From the NCBI GenBank assembly GCA_021815285.1, contig JAKAHE010000029.1, positions 1 through 14,307 of the forward strand: a DNA stretch of 14,307 bases, given 5' to 3'. Shown here one piece after another: positions 6,594 through 13,140 of the stretch. Each line of letters opens with the position of its first letter. Position 1 is the stretch's first letter. The notes beneath the pieces were generated by a model. That model saw nothing but the letters and a program-made list of their open reading frames with translations, did no database searches and was not told the origin of the DNA. Position numbers and translations under genes: made by a program. The stretch is from Nitrospirota bacterium (GTDB lineage: Bacteria; Nitrospirota; JACRHJ01).

Positions 6594-9019
6594 ATATCCA
6601 GATTCCGCACTTCCATCGCGTGGCCCTGGAGGAAGAGCTTTCTCTGTTCCACGTCCTCGCCCATGAGGGTAGAGAAGATCTCGTCGGCGGTGTAGGCGTC
6701 CTCCACCTTCACCTGGAGGAGCGTGCGCTTCTCCGGCGACATGGTGGTCTCCCAGAGCTGCTCCGGGTTCATCTCGCCCAAGCCTTTGTACCGCTGGATG
6801 CCGAGTCCCTTTTTCCCGGCGGCGAATACATATTCCACTATCTCGGCGGTATTATTGAATATACGCTCTTCGCCCTTCTCGACAAGGCAATACGGCGCGG
6901 GGCCAAGCCCGAGCGCGACTGGCGAGAGCGGCTTTATTTCCCTGAACTCCGTCGAGCCGACAAGCTCCTCGTCCACGATGACCTTGTGCGTATGCCCGTC
7001 CTTTACAAGCTCCGCCTCTATGACGTATCCGCCGCCGTTTCCTTCGACGGGCTGTGCGGCAAGGGACAAAAGAAGCCCCGGATACGCCGCATCCATATAC
7101 TGCTTTGCGGACTCTATTATCTCCTTCAGAGCCGCCGGGTCTTTCAGCGTCTGGCGGTTTAAGTCCGGATGCCGCGAGAGAGCGCGGATTATTTCCGGCT
7201 CTTTCTTCTTGCGCTCTATCCTCTGGAGTATCTTCTCGTAGTTCGAGAGTTTCTTTATTATTGTGGCGAGCGGCCTGCCGGAAATATCGGCCTTGCCGGA
7301 GGCGTCTTTCAGCGCGAAGTCCTCGACCGCCTGGTCGATGAGGTATTCCTCGAGCTCCGCCTCGTTCTTTATGTAGCGTTCCGCCTTTCCCTTTTTTACC
7401 TTGAAGAGAGGCGGCTGCGCGATGTAGAGGTGTCCGCGCTCTATGAGGGCGGGCATCTGGCGGAAGAAGAAGGTCAGGAGCAGCGTCCTGATGTGCGCGC
7501 CATCGACGTCCGCGTCCGTCATGATTATTATCTTGTGGTAGCGGGCCTTGTCCGGGTTGAAGTCCTCAGGTCCGATGCCGGTGCCGAGCGCGGTGATGAG
7601 CACTTTCACCTCCTCGGATGTGAGCATCTTGTCGAAGCGCGCCTTCTCAACGTTAAGAATCTTGCCTTTGAGCGGCAGTATCGCCTGGTCTGCGCGGTTT
7701 CTGCCCTGTTTTGCAGAGCCGCCCGCGGATTCGCCCTCGACGAGGAAAAGCTCGCTCTTGGACGGGTCTTTCTCGGAACAGTCCGCAAGCTTGCCGGGCA
7801 ATCCGCCGCCGTCCAGCGCCCCTTTGCGTCTTGTAAGCTCCCTGGCCTTCCTCGCGGCATCCCGCGCGCGGGAGGCCGTGATGGCCTTCTCCGTTATGCG
7901 TCTTGCGACGGAGGGATTCTCCTCGAAGAACGTGGACAGCGCGTCGTATACCGCGCCGTCCACCACGCCCTTGACTTCGGAGTTTCCGAGCTTCGTTTTC
8001 GTCTGGCCCTCGAACTGCGGGTTCGGGAGCTTTACGGAGATTACCGCCGTCAGGCCTTCGCGGATGTCGTCGCCGGAGATGCTCTCCTTGAGGTTCTTCG
8101 CCAGACCGGACGTCGTCGCGTAGTTGTTTACCGCGCGCGTAAGGGCGGATTTGAAACCTATCAGGTGTGTGCCGCCTTCGTGCGTGTTTATGTTGTTTGC
8201 GAAGGAGTAGAGGTTCTCCACGTAGCCGTCGTTATACTGTAGCGCGGCTTCGAGAATAAGCGCGTCCTTCTCCTTTGCGATATATATTGGCTTCGGGTGA
8301 AGCGGGGTCTTGTTCTTCGAGAGGTGTTCGACAAAAGATACTATCCCGCCCTGGTATAAAAACTCGTGTTCCTTCTCCGAGCGCTCGTCTTTTATGGAGA
8401 TTTTGAGGCCCTTGTTTAAGAATGCCAGCTCCCTGAGCCTCTGGGAGAGCGTCTCGTAGGAAAACTCCGTCGTCTCTTCGAATATCAGGCCGTCCGGTTT
8501 AAAAGTAACTTTCGTGCCGCGCTTCTTGGTATTGCCGGAGGCGGTAAGCTGGGTTACGGGGTTTCCGCGCTCGTAGCGCTGTTCCCACGTCTTCCCATCG
8601 CGCCATATCTCAAGCTCCAGCCATTCGGAGAGCGCGTTGACGACAGATATGCCGACGCCGTGCAGGCCGCCGGAAACCTTATAGGACGAGCTGTCGAACT
8701 TGCCGCCGGCATGGAGCACCGTGAGAGCGACCTCCGCGGCTGGTTTTCCCTCCGTCGGGTGCATGCCTGTGGGTATGCCGCGCCCGTCGTCCTCCACCGT
8801 TACGGAGTTGTCGATATGGATAATGACGTTAATGTTCTCGCAGTATCCGGCCAGGGCCTCGTCCACGGAGTTGTCCACGACCTCGTAGACGAGGTGGTGC
8901 AGACCCAGGATGGAGGTGCTGCCGATATACATCGCCGGGCGTTTCCTTACCGCCTCCAGCCCCTCCAGCACCTTTATCTGTTCTGCCTCGTAACGTTCTT
9001 CCACAGGCGCTTTTGCCAT
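6590..9019 (-). CDS. gyrB: DNA gyrase subunit B
   Basis: GyrB supplies the ATPase and Toprim domains of gyrase. From the ATG at 9019 it is 809 aa. Visible are the GHKL ATPase motifs EVVDNSVDEALAG (46-58), DDGRGIP (77-83) and GGLHGVG (117-123), the QTKTKLGN loop (339-346), the Toprim Glu in LVEGESAGGSAKQGR (E428), PLKGKILNVEKA, and the metal-binding TDADVDG (D502, D504, D506). The tail has QRYKGLGEMNPEQLWETTM. An extra domain at about 560-735 matches the large insert of E. coli-type GyrB. AAGGAG lies 6 nt before this ATG, which favours it over an in-frame start at 9130 whose extension only translates a spacer repeat and the dnaN end. No recF lies between dnaN and gyrB. The stop overlaps the next gene. 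Confidence 0.97.
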   Translation of the reverse strand: MAKAPVEERYEAEQIKVLEGLEAVRKRPAMYIGSTSILGLHHLVYEVVDNSVDEALAGYCENINVIIHIDNSVTVEDDGRGIPTGMHPTEGKPAAEVALTVLHAGGKFDSSSYKVSGGLHGVGISVVNALSEWLELEIWRDGKTWEQRYERGNPVTQLTASGNTKKRGTKVTFKPDGLIFEETTEFSYETLSQRLRELAFLNKGLKISIKDERSEKEHEFLYQGGIVSFVEHLSKNKTPLHPKPIYIAKEKDALILEAALQYNDGYVENLYSFANNINTHEGGTHLIGFKSALTRAVNNYATTSGLAKNLKESISGDDIREGLTAVISVKLPNPQFEGQTKTKLGNSEVKGVVDGAVYDALSTFFEENPSVARRITEKAITASRARDAARKARELTRRKGALDGGGLPGKLADCSEKDPSKSELFLVEGESAGGSAKQGRNRADQAILPLKGKILNVEKARFDKMLTSEEVKVLITALGTGIGPEDFNPDKARYHKIIIMTDADVDGAHIRTLLLTFFFRQMPALIERGHLYIAQPPLFKVKKGKAERYIKNEAELEEYLIDQAVEDFALKDASGKADISGRPLATIIKKLSNYEKILQRIERKKKEPEIIRALSRHPDLNRQTLKDPAALKEIIESAKQYMDAAYPGLLLSLAAQPVEGNGGGYVIEAELVKDGHTHKVIVDEELVGSTEFREIKPLSPVALGLGPAPYCLVEKGEERIFNNTAEIVEYVFAAGKKGLGIQRYKGLGEMNPEQLWETTMSPEKRTLLQVKVEDAYTADEIFSTLMGEDVEQRKLFLQGHAMEVRNLDI

Positions 9020-9045
9020 TCGTGTCTCCTTAATCCAAAAACCAA

Positions 9046-9088
9046 AACCTGGATTCCCGATAAAAACATTCGGGAATGACGGGCCTGG
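9046..9088. repeat. REP-like palindrome in the dnaN-gyrB spacer
   Basis: TTCCCGA (9054-9060) and TCGGGAA (9070-9076) form a 7-bp stem around TAAAAACAT, flanked by CCTGGA and TGACGGG. The pattern GGATTCCCG-loop-CGGGAATGACG resembles a widespread class of interspersed palindromic repeats. It lies in the gyrB leader between the dnaN stop (9103) and the gyrB ribosome binding site. Confidence 0.65.
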
Positions 9089-9102
9089 ACGAAGCGTTAA
9101 TT

Positions 9103-10215
9103 TTACACCCGCATTGGCATGACGACGCACTTGTACGACTCTCCGCCGGCCTGACTTATGATGCAGGGCGAGAGATTGTCCTTTAGGAGCAGGCTCACTT
9201 TGTCCTGGTCCATCACGGAGAGCGCGTCGAGCAAATATTTCGCGTTGAAACCCACCTCAAGCTCGGCCCCGTCGTATTCGACCGGAAGCTCTTCCCTCGC
9301 CTCGCCCATCTCCGGGTTCTGCGACGTAAGGGCCGCCTTTCCCTTCGACAGGACAAACTTCACGGCGTTCGTACGCTCGCGGGAGAGAAGCGACACGCGC
9401 CTCAAGGCCGCCGTAAGGATAGCCTTCTCGACGGATACGGATTTGTCGTTCGACGTCGGTATCACCTGCTCGTAGTTGGGGTAGTTCCCCTCTATCAGGC
9501 GTGTGACAAGATAGAGCGAGCCCAGACGGAACACGATGTGGTTCTTCGAGAGCGCCATCATAAGCTCAGTCTCGCCCTCGTCGAGGAGTTTCTTAAGCTC
9601 AGAGGCCGATTTTTTGGGTATTATGGCCGTGCCGGGGGCGGCCTTTGCCGATATTTTTCGCTTCAGGACGGCCAGGCGATGGCCGTCAGTGCCCACCATC
9701 TCTATCTGTGAGCCGCCATCCTGCTCAGAGATGACCATGTAGATGCCGTTTAATACGTATCTCGTGTCGTTGTCTCCGGCGGCGAAGATGGTCTTTCGTA
9801 TCAGCTCGTGCATCAGGAGCGGGTCCACCGGGACGAATTCGGCGCCTTCCATCTCCGGAAGGGTCGGGAATTCCTCCCTGGCCAGGCCGGTAAACTTGAA
9901 CGTCGCCTTCCCGCTCCTTATGGTGGCCCAGTTGTTCTCCGCGCTCTCCACCGAGACGTCTTCCTCCGGCAGCTCCCGGACGATCTCGAAGAGCTTCCTG
10001 GCCGAGAGCGTCACCCCGCCAGGCTCGGTCACCTCCGCCTGGTAGACGCCCTTGAGGCCTATTTCGAGGTCCGTCGCGGTAATGGCTATACCCCCGCCTT
10101 CGACGGTTTCTATCAGGGCGTTGCTTAAAACGGGCATGGTATTCCGCCTGTCCGCCACGGACTGCACCCTCGACAGGCCCTTAAGGAACTCTTCCCTCTT
10201 GATCTGAAATTTCAT
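9103..10215 (-). CDS. dnaN: DNA polymerase III beta subunit (sliding clamp)
   Basis: DnaN forms a dimeric ring around DNA that tethers the replicative polymerase and recruits repair factors through a hydrophobic pocket. The 370-aa product has the usual length and the three repeated clamp domains. It starts MKFQIKREEFLKGLSRVQSV, carries RNTMPVLSNALIE in domain 1 and VGTDGHRLAVLK in domain 2, and ends in VVMPMRV, the usual C-terminal motif that lines the binding pocket. It lies 41 bp after dnaA on the same strand, the classic dnaA-dnaN operon. A weak AGGGG ribosome binding site precedes the ATG. gyrB follows after 83 bp. Confidence 0.97.
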   Translation of the reverse strand: MKFQIKREEFLKGLSRVQSVADRRNTMPVLSNALIETVEGGGIAITATDLEIGLKGVYQAEVTEPGGVTLSARKLFEIVRELPEEDVSVESAENNWATIRSGKATFKFTGLAREEFPTLPEMEGAEFVPVDPLLMHELIRKTIFAAGDNDTRYVLNGIYMVISEQDGGSQIEMVGTDGHRLAVLKRKISAKAAPGTAIIPKKSASELKKLLDEGETELMMALSKNHIVFRLGSLYLVTRLIEGNYPNYEQVIPTSNDKSVSVEKAILTAALRRVSLLSRERTNAVKFVLSKGKAALTSQNPEMGEAREELPVEYDGAELEVGFNAKYLLDALSVMDQDKVSLLLKDNLSPCIISQAGGESYKCVVMPMRV

Positions 10216-10225
10216 TGGGTCCCCT

Positions 10226-10271
10226 TTCTGCTTTTATCCCCTTACCGCTTCTACTTTTATCCCTTTATCGC
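10226..10271. repeat. 23-bp imperfect tandem duplication at the dnaA end
   Basis: Units at 10226-10248 and 10249-10271 share 20 of 23 bases (core CTTTTATCCC). The second unit contains the last dnaA codons and its stop; the first repeats that end in the dnaA-dnaN spacer, so a copy of the stop context follows the real one. Confidence 0.7.
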
Positions 10272-11651
10272 CTTTGCCAGGGCCTCCACCTCGGCGTCGA
10301 ACTTTATGTCGTTTGCGCGTCTTTCTTCCACCTGGCGACATGCGTGAAGCACGGTGGTATGGTCCTTGCCGCCGAATGCCTTCCCGACCTCCGGAAACGA
10401 GGCTCCGGCGACCGTCCGGCAAAGGTACATAGCCACCTGCCTCGGCTGGACAAGGTTTCTGGTGCGTTTCTTGGACTTTATCTCGGATATTTTTATCTGG
10501 AAGTGGTCCGCCACGAGCTTTATTATCTCGTCGAGGCCGATTACCCGCTCCTTTTCGGCGATGATATCCCTCAGCACCACCCTGGCAAGCTCCAGGGTTA
10601 CCTGGCGGCCCGTAAGGGAGGCGTATGCCCCGAGGCGTATCAGAGAGCCTTCCAGCTCCCTTATGTTTGACCTGATGTTGTTTGCCAGGAACATCGACAC
10701 GTCTTCGGGGACGGTTATCCCCTCCTGCTCCGCCTTCTTGGCGACGATTGCCGCCTTCGTCTCCATGTCCGGGGGCTGAATATCCGCTATTAAACCCCAC
10801 TCAAAGCGGGATCTCAAGCGCTCTTCCATGTCCGGCATTTCCTTGGGGAATCGGTCCGAGGAAAGGACAATCTGCCTGCCGTATTCGTGCAAGGTATTGA
10901 AAGTATGGAAGAATTCCTCCTGCGTGCGTTCCTTTCCGGCGATGAACTGTATATCGTCTATCACCAGGAGGTCAGTATTTCTGTATTTATTCCGAAACTC
11001 GGTCATGCGGTTATAGTGTATGGCGGTGATAAGCTCGTTCGTGAACTCCTCGGATGTGAGAAAGGTTATCCTCGTTTTTGGGGAATGTTCCTTTATATAC
11101 GCGCAGATAGCGGAAAGGAGGTGTGTCTTGCCAAGGCCCACGCCGCCGTAAACGAACAGGGGATTATACGCCCTGGCCGGGTTCTCGGCTACGGCCTTGG
11201 CCGCGGCGTGGGCGAACTCGTTGGACTTGCCCACGACGAAATTACTGAATGTATACTTCGGGTTAAACCCGTGCGGCTTTTTTATTTTCTGTGGGTCGGC
11301 CACCGGCGCGCCCTCGATTGGAGGCGGCGGGACGTCTTTTCCATTGCCTGCCACTTCTATCCCATAGGTCTCGCCATAGCCCCCGGATATTCCGGAACCC
11401 TTCGATATATGAAATAAAATTGCTAACTCATCCCTTTCAAGGACCTCTTTTAATGTGCGGGTGAGGAGCTCGAAGTAGTGTTCGAGCAGCCACTCCTTGA
11501 AGAACTTGTTCGGGACGTTTAAGGTAACCCCTGTCGCGTCAATGGATTTCAGCCTTACCGGGCGTATCCAGGTATCGAAATTCTGGCGGCTTACCTCCTT
11601 CGAGATAAGTTCCTGCGCTTGCGACCAGATGTCTTTTACCACTTCCTGCAT
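10257..11651 (-). CDS. dnaA: Chromosomal replication initiator DnaA
   Basis: DnaA binds DnaA boxes at the origin, oligomerises with ATP and melts DNA so that helicase can load. The 464-aa product shows the four domains: domain I (about 1-80, with NFDTWIRPV), a short linker II (about 81-130), the AAA+ domain III with Walker A GGVGLGKT (169-176) and Walker B LLVIDD (228-233), and DNA-binding domain IV with the signature KDHTTVLHACRQVEE (429-443). AGGA lies about 8 nt before the ATG. A TATAAT box and an inverted pair of DnaA-box-like sites lie 50-100 bp upstream, which would allow autoregulation. The 41-bp gap to dnaN implies co-transcription. Confidence 0.98.
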   Translation of the reverse strand: MQEVVKDIWSQAQELISKEVSRQNFDTWIRPVRLKSIDATGVTLNVPNKFFKEWLLEHYFELLTRTLKEVLERDELAILFHISKGSGISGGYGETYGIEVAGNGKDVPPPPIEGAPVADPQKIKKPHGFNPKYTFSNFVVGKSNEFAHAAAKAVAENPARAYNPLFVYGGVGLGKTHLLSAICAYIKEHSPKTRITFLTSEEFTNELITAIHYNRMTEFRNKYRNTDLLVIDDIQFIAGKERTQEEFFHTFNTLHEYGRQIVLSSDRFPKEMPDMEERLRSRFEWGLIADIQPPDMETKAAIVAKKAEQEGITVPEDVSMFLANNIRSNIRELEGSLIRLGAYASLTGRQVTLELARVVLRDIIAEKERVIGLDEIIKLVADHFQIKISEIKSKKRTRNLVQPRQVAMYLCRTVAGASFPEVGKAFGGKDHTTVLHACRQVEERRANDIKFDAEVEALAKAIKG

Positions 11652-11700
11652 AATTTTTCCTGATAAACCAAGAACACATTGAGAGTCAAAAGATTTTTGG

Positions 11701-11706
11701 ATTATA
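11701..11706 (-). promoter_or_regulatory. -10 element of a probable dnaA promoter
   Basis: A perfect TATAAT on the minus strand about 50 bp before the dnaA ATG. No good -35 box is seen at 16-18 bp (only GTGTGT-like sequence), but DnaA-box-like sites begin 26 bp upstream. That fits a DnaA-regulated promoter. Confidence 0.55.
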
Positions 11707-11731
11707 TCTCGGGTTTAAGTTACACACACCG

Positions 11732-11751
11732 TTTTCCACAGCTGTTGATAA
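11732..11751. promoter_or_regulatory. Inverted pair of DnaA-box-like sites
   Basis: TTTTCCACA (11732-11740) and TGTTGATAA (11743-11751, i.e. TTATCAACA on the minus strand) face each other across GC. Each differs from TTATCCACA by one base. They lie upstream of the dnaA -10 box. Confidence 0.7.
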
Positions 11752-11786
11752 CCCTGGTATTAATTTGTTTTCAATTACTTCGGTTA

Positions 11787-11852
11787 TGTAAAACAGTGTA
11801 TTTTTCGCTATTTTTCACAGGGTTTAAGTCCATGTTTTTACATTGTTTTACA
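11787..11852. repeat. 14-bp inverted repeat in the AT-rich part of oriC
   Basis: TGTAAAACAGTGTA (11787-11800) and TACATTGTTTTACA (11839-11852) are reverse complements at 13 of 14 positions, 38 nt apart. They do not match the DnaA-box consensus. They could be binding sites for another origin regulator. Confidence 0.6.
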
Positions 11853-12234
11853 AATTTAAAAAACAGGTAGCCGGACCCGTATAAGGTTTCCCGTTTCCAC
11901 CCTTTCAAGCCTCCATTCCGCCCGATGCGCAGAATGTATCATAATAGCAGAAAAGGGGTATCCTAATCAAGATATTTCTATCCTGGCGGGGAAGTTTAAA
12001 AACCTGTTAATTCAATATTTTTCAAAACCTTAAACGACAGTTTCAGGCCCGTAAGAGACGCCTAAACAGCATGATTTTCCCACAGGATTTTAACGAGGCG
12101 CTATATTACTATAACAGTGGGTTATCGTGGCTTCCCACATCTTCACAGCCTATGACTATTAGTGTTACTATTCTTTTCTTTTTTAAAACAGTGGATGAAA
12201 GGGCATGATTTTATCGGCAGTATAAATACTATTC

Positions 12235-12263
12235 TTGACTTTTCCCGTTTTTTAGACAATAAT
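12235..12263 (+). promoter_or_regulatory. Sigma70-type promoter for rpmH-rnpA-yidD-yidC
   Basis: TTGACT (12235-12240) and AATAAT (12258-12263) are 17 bp apart, 42 bp before the rpmH ATG. Each differs from consensus by one base. It probably drives the rightward operon. Confidence 0.75.
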
Positions 12264-12304
12264 ACCCTTTTTGACAAAGGACACGGATTTTTAAGGGAGA
12301 AAAC

Positions 12305-12439
12305 ATGAGTATAACATACCAGCCAAGCAAGCTGAAAATGAAGCGCACCCACGGGTTCAGAAGCAGGATGGCCACCGCCGGCGGAAGGCTCGTCTTGAAA
12401 CGCAGGCGCGCCAAGGGCAGAAAAAGGCTTACGCCATAG
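12305..12439 (+). CDS. rpmH: 50S ribosomal protein L34
   Basis: L34 is a very small basic protein of the large ribosomal subunit. This 44-aa product starts MSITYQPSKLKMKRTHGFRS and ends RRRAKGRKRLTP, matching L34 over its length. AAGGGAG lies 5 nt before the ATG, and a good promoter is 42 bp upstream. Its TAG stop overlaps an ATA (ATAG, 12436-12439) that is the likely start of rnpA. rpmH-rnpA next to oriC and dnaA is a conserved arrangement. Confidence 0.97.
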   Translation: MSITYQPSKLKMKRTHGFRSRMATAGGRLVLKRRRAKGRKRLTP

Positions 12440-12927
12440 ACAAATCCCGCAGTATAAGGAGAAGCTCCGAGTATAAGCGGGTGTATGAAGAAGGGGCCAG
12501 GTTTCCCGGCAGGTATCTTGTGGCTGTAATAAGACCGTCGGAAGGGCCTTTGAGGGTCGGTATAACGGTAAGCCGCAAGGTCGGGAACGCGTGTGTCCGG
12601 AACCTCGTCAAGCGCCGGATACGTGAAGCGGTGCGTCAGGAACTTGACTCAACCCTCTTCGGCTGGGATGTCGTCCTGACGGCAAGGGGGCAAAGGGAAA
12701 ACTCCGGGCGTAGTGGAATAAAAGGGGCAGAAGGGGCAGGCGGCATAAATAAACCCGCCGGCGACAAAGTGCGGGTTACAGCAGGAAAGCGTGGCGGCGC
12801 AAGAGTAGCCGCGCCTGTTTGTCCTTCGTTTTCCGGGATAGTTGAGGACATGCGACGGATATCAGGGAGACTCTCCGATATTAAAGAGACCCCCTATAAG
12901 AACGGGATAAAAGGCAAGGGAAGATGA
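12436..12927 (+). CDS. rnpA: Ribonuclease P protein component, atypical start and insertion
   Basis: RnpA assists the RNase P RNA in cutting 5' leaders from pre-tRNA. The family pattern begins DKSRSIRRSSEYKRVYEEG, continues RFPGRYLVAV and VGITVSRKVGNACVRNLVKRRIREA, and resumes near the end with IVEDMRRISGRL. The conserved N-terminus lies upstream of the first GTG (12481), yet the frame has no ATG, GTG or TTG back to a stop at 12292. I place the start at ATA 12436, which overlaps the rpmH stop, gives the usual spacing to the VY..G motif and has AAAGG about 9 nt upstream; this is inference. The product is 163 aa against about 115-120 because of a Gly-rich insertion of about 45 residues after GWDVVLTARG. 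The usual RNR motif reads RNL. The stop overlaps yidD (ATGA). Confidence 0.85.
   Translation: MDKSRSIRRSSEYKRVYEEGARFPGRYLVAVIRPSEGPLRVGITVSRKVGNACVRNLVKRRIREAVRQELDSTLFGWDVVLTARGQRENSGRSGIKGAEGAGGINKPAGDKVRVTAGKRGGARVAAPVCPSFSGIVEDMRRISGRLSDIKETPYKNGIKGKGR
12752..12777. repeat. Palindrome inside the rnpA insertion
   Basis: AACCCGC (12752-12758) and GCGGGTT (12771-12777) form a perfect 7-bp stem with a 12-nt loop, next to G-rich direct repeats AAGGGGCAG at 12722-12739. They lie within the extra coding stretch of rnpA and keep its frame. Confidence 0.6.
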
Positions 12928-13133
12928 AATGGGTTTTTATAGGTTTAATCAGGTTCTACCAGGCGGTAATATCTCCGATAATTCCTCCGCGTTGTCGTTT
13001 CTATCCGTCATGTTCGGAATATTCCCTTACCGCTTTAAAAAAATACGGTTTTTTAAAAGGTATTTTCCTCACGGTTAAAAGACTTGTGAAATGCCATCCG
13101 CTTCATCCTGGTGGATTCGACCCGGTGCCGTAA
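12924..13133 (+). CDS. yidD: Membrane protein insertion efficiency factor YidD
   Basis: YidD is a small membrane-associated protein that aids insertion of proteins by Sec and YidC. The 69-aa product has the family core: an amphipathic N-terminus with FIGLIRFYQAVISP, then CRFYPSCSEYSLTALKKYG, then KCHPLHPGGFDPVP at the end, with the conserved Cys residues. The family usually reads P-T-C where this has P-S-C. Its ATG overlaps the rnpA stop, and yidC follows after 7 bp, the usual rnpA-yidD-yidC order. Confidence 0.96.
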   Translation: MKWVFIGLIRFYQAVISPIIPPRCRFYPSCSEYSLTALKKYGFLKGIFLTVKRLVKCHPLHPGGFDPVP

Positions 13134-13140
13134 GTAAAAA

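Larger units (their letters stand above)
11652..12234. other. Putative chromosomal origin of replication (oriC)
   Basis: A long non-coding region between divergent dnaA and rpmH, the usual place for oriC. It holds an inverted pair of DnaA-box-like 9-mers (11732-11751), weaker matches at 11811-11819, 12076-12084 and 12190-12198 (two mismatches each to TTATCCACA), an AT-rich tract at about 11755-11870 that could unwind, and a 14-bp inverted repeat inside it. GGGTTTAAGT occurs twice (11711-11720, 11820-11829). All genes on either side point outward. The middle part (about 11870-12060) shows nothing further that I can name. Exact boundaries are unknown. Confidence 0.75.

Noticed and set aside
7169..8242. 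Long open frame (357 codons) on the plus strand opposite gyrB
   Set aside because: It is the antisense shadow of a GC-rich conserved gene and has no family resemblance; gyrB motifs account for the region.
9020..9130. Upstream extension of gyrB to an in-frame start at 9130
   Set aside because: It overlaps dnaN, translates the REP-like palindrome and lacks a ribosome binding site, while AAGGAG precedes ATG 9019.
10887..11417. 176-codon plus-strand frame opposite dnaA
   Set aside because: Antisense shadow of the AAA+ domain of dnaA.
11679..11870. 63-codon plus-strand frame in the origin
   Set aside because: Lies over the DnaA-box pair and AT-rich tract; low-complexity product without homology.
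12143..12352. Minus-strand frame of 69 codons across the rpmH promoter
   Set aside because: It crosses the rpmH promoter and the rpmH start, with no family resemblance.
12481..12483. GTG as the rnpA start
   Set aside because: It would remove the conserved N-terminal helix and has no well-spaced Shine-Dalgarno; AAGGAG at 12457 is too far. Kept only as an alternative.
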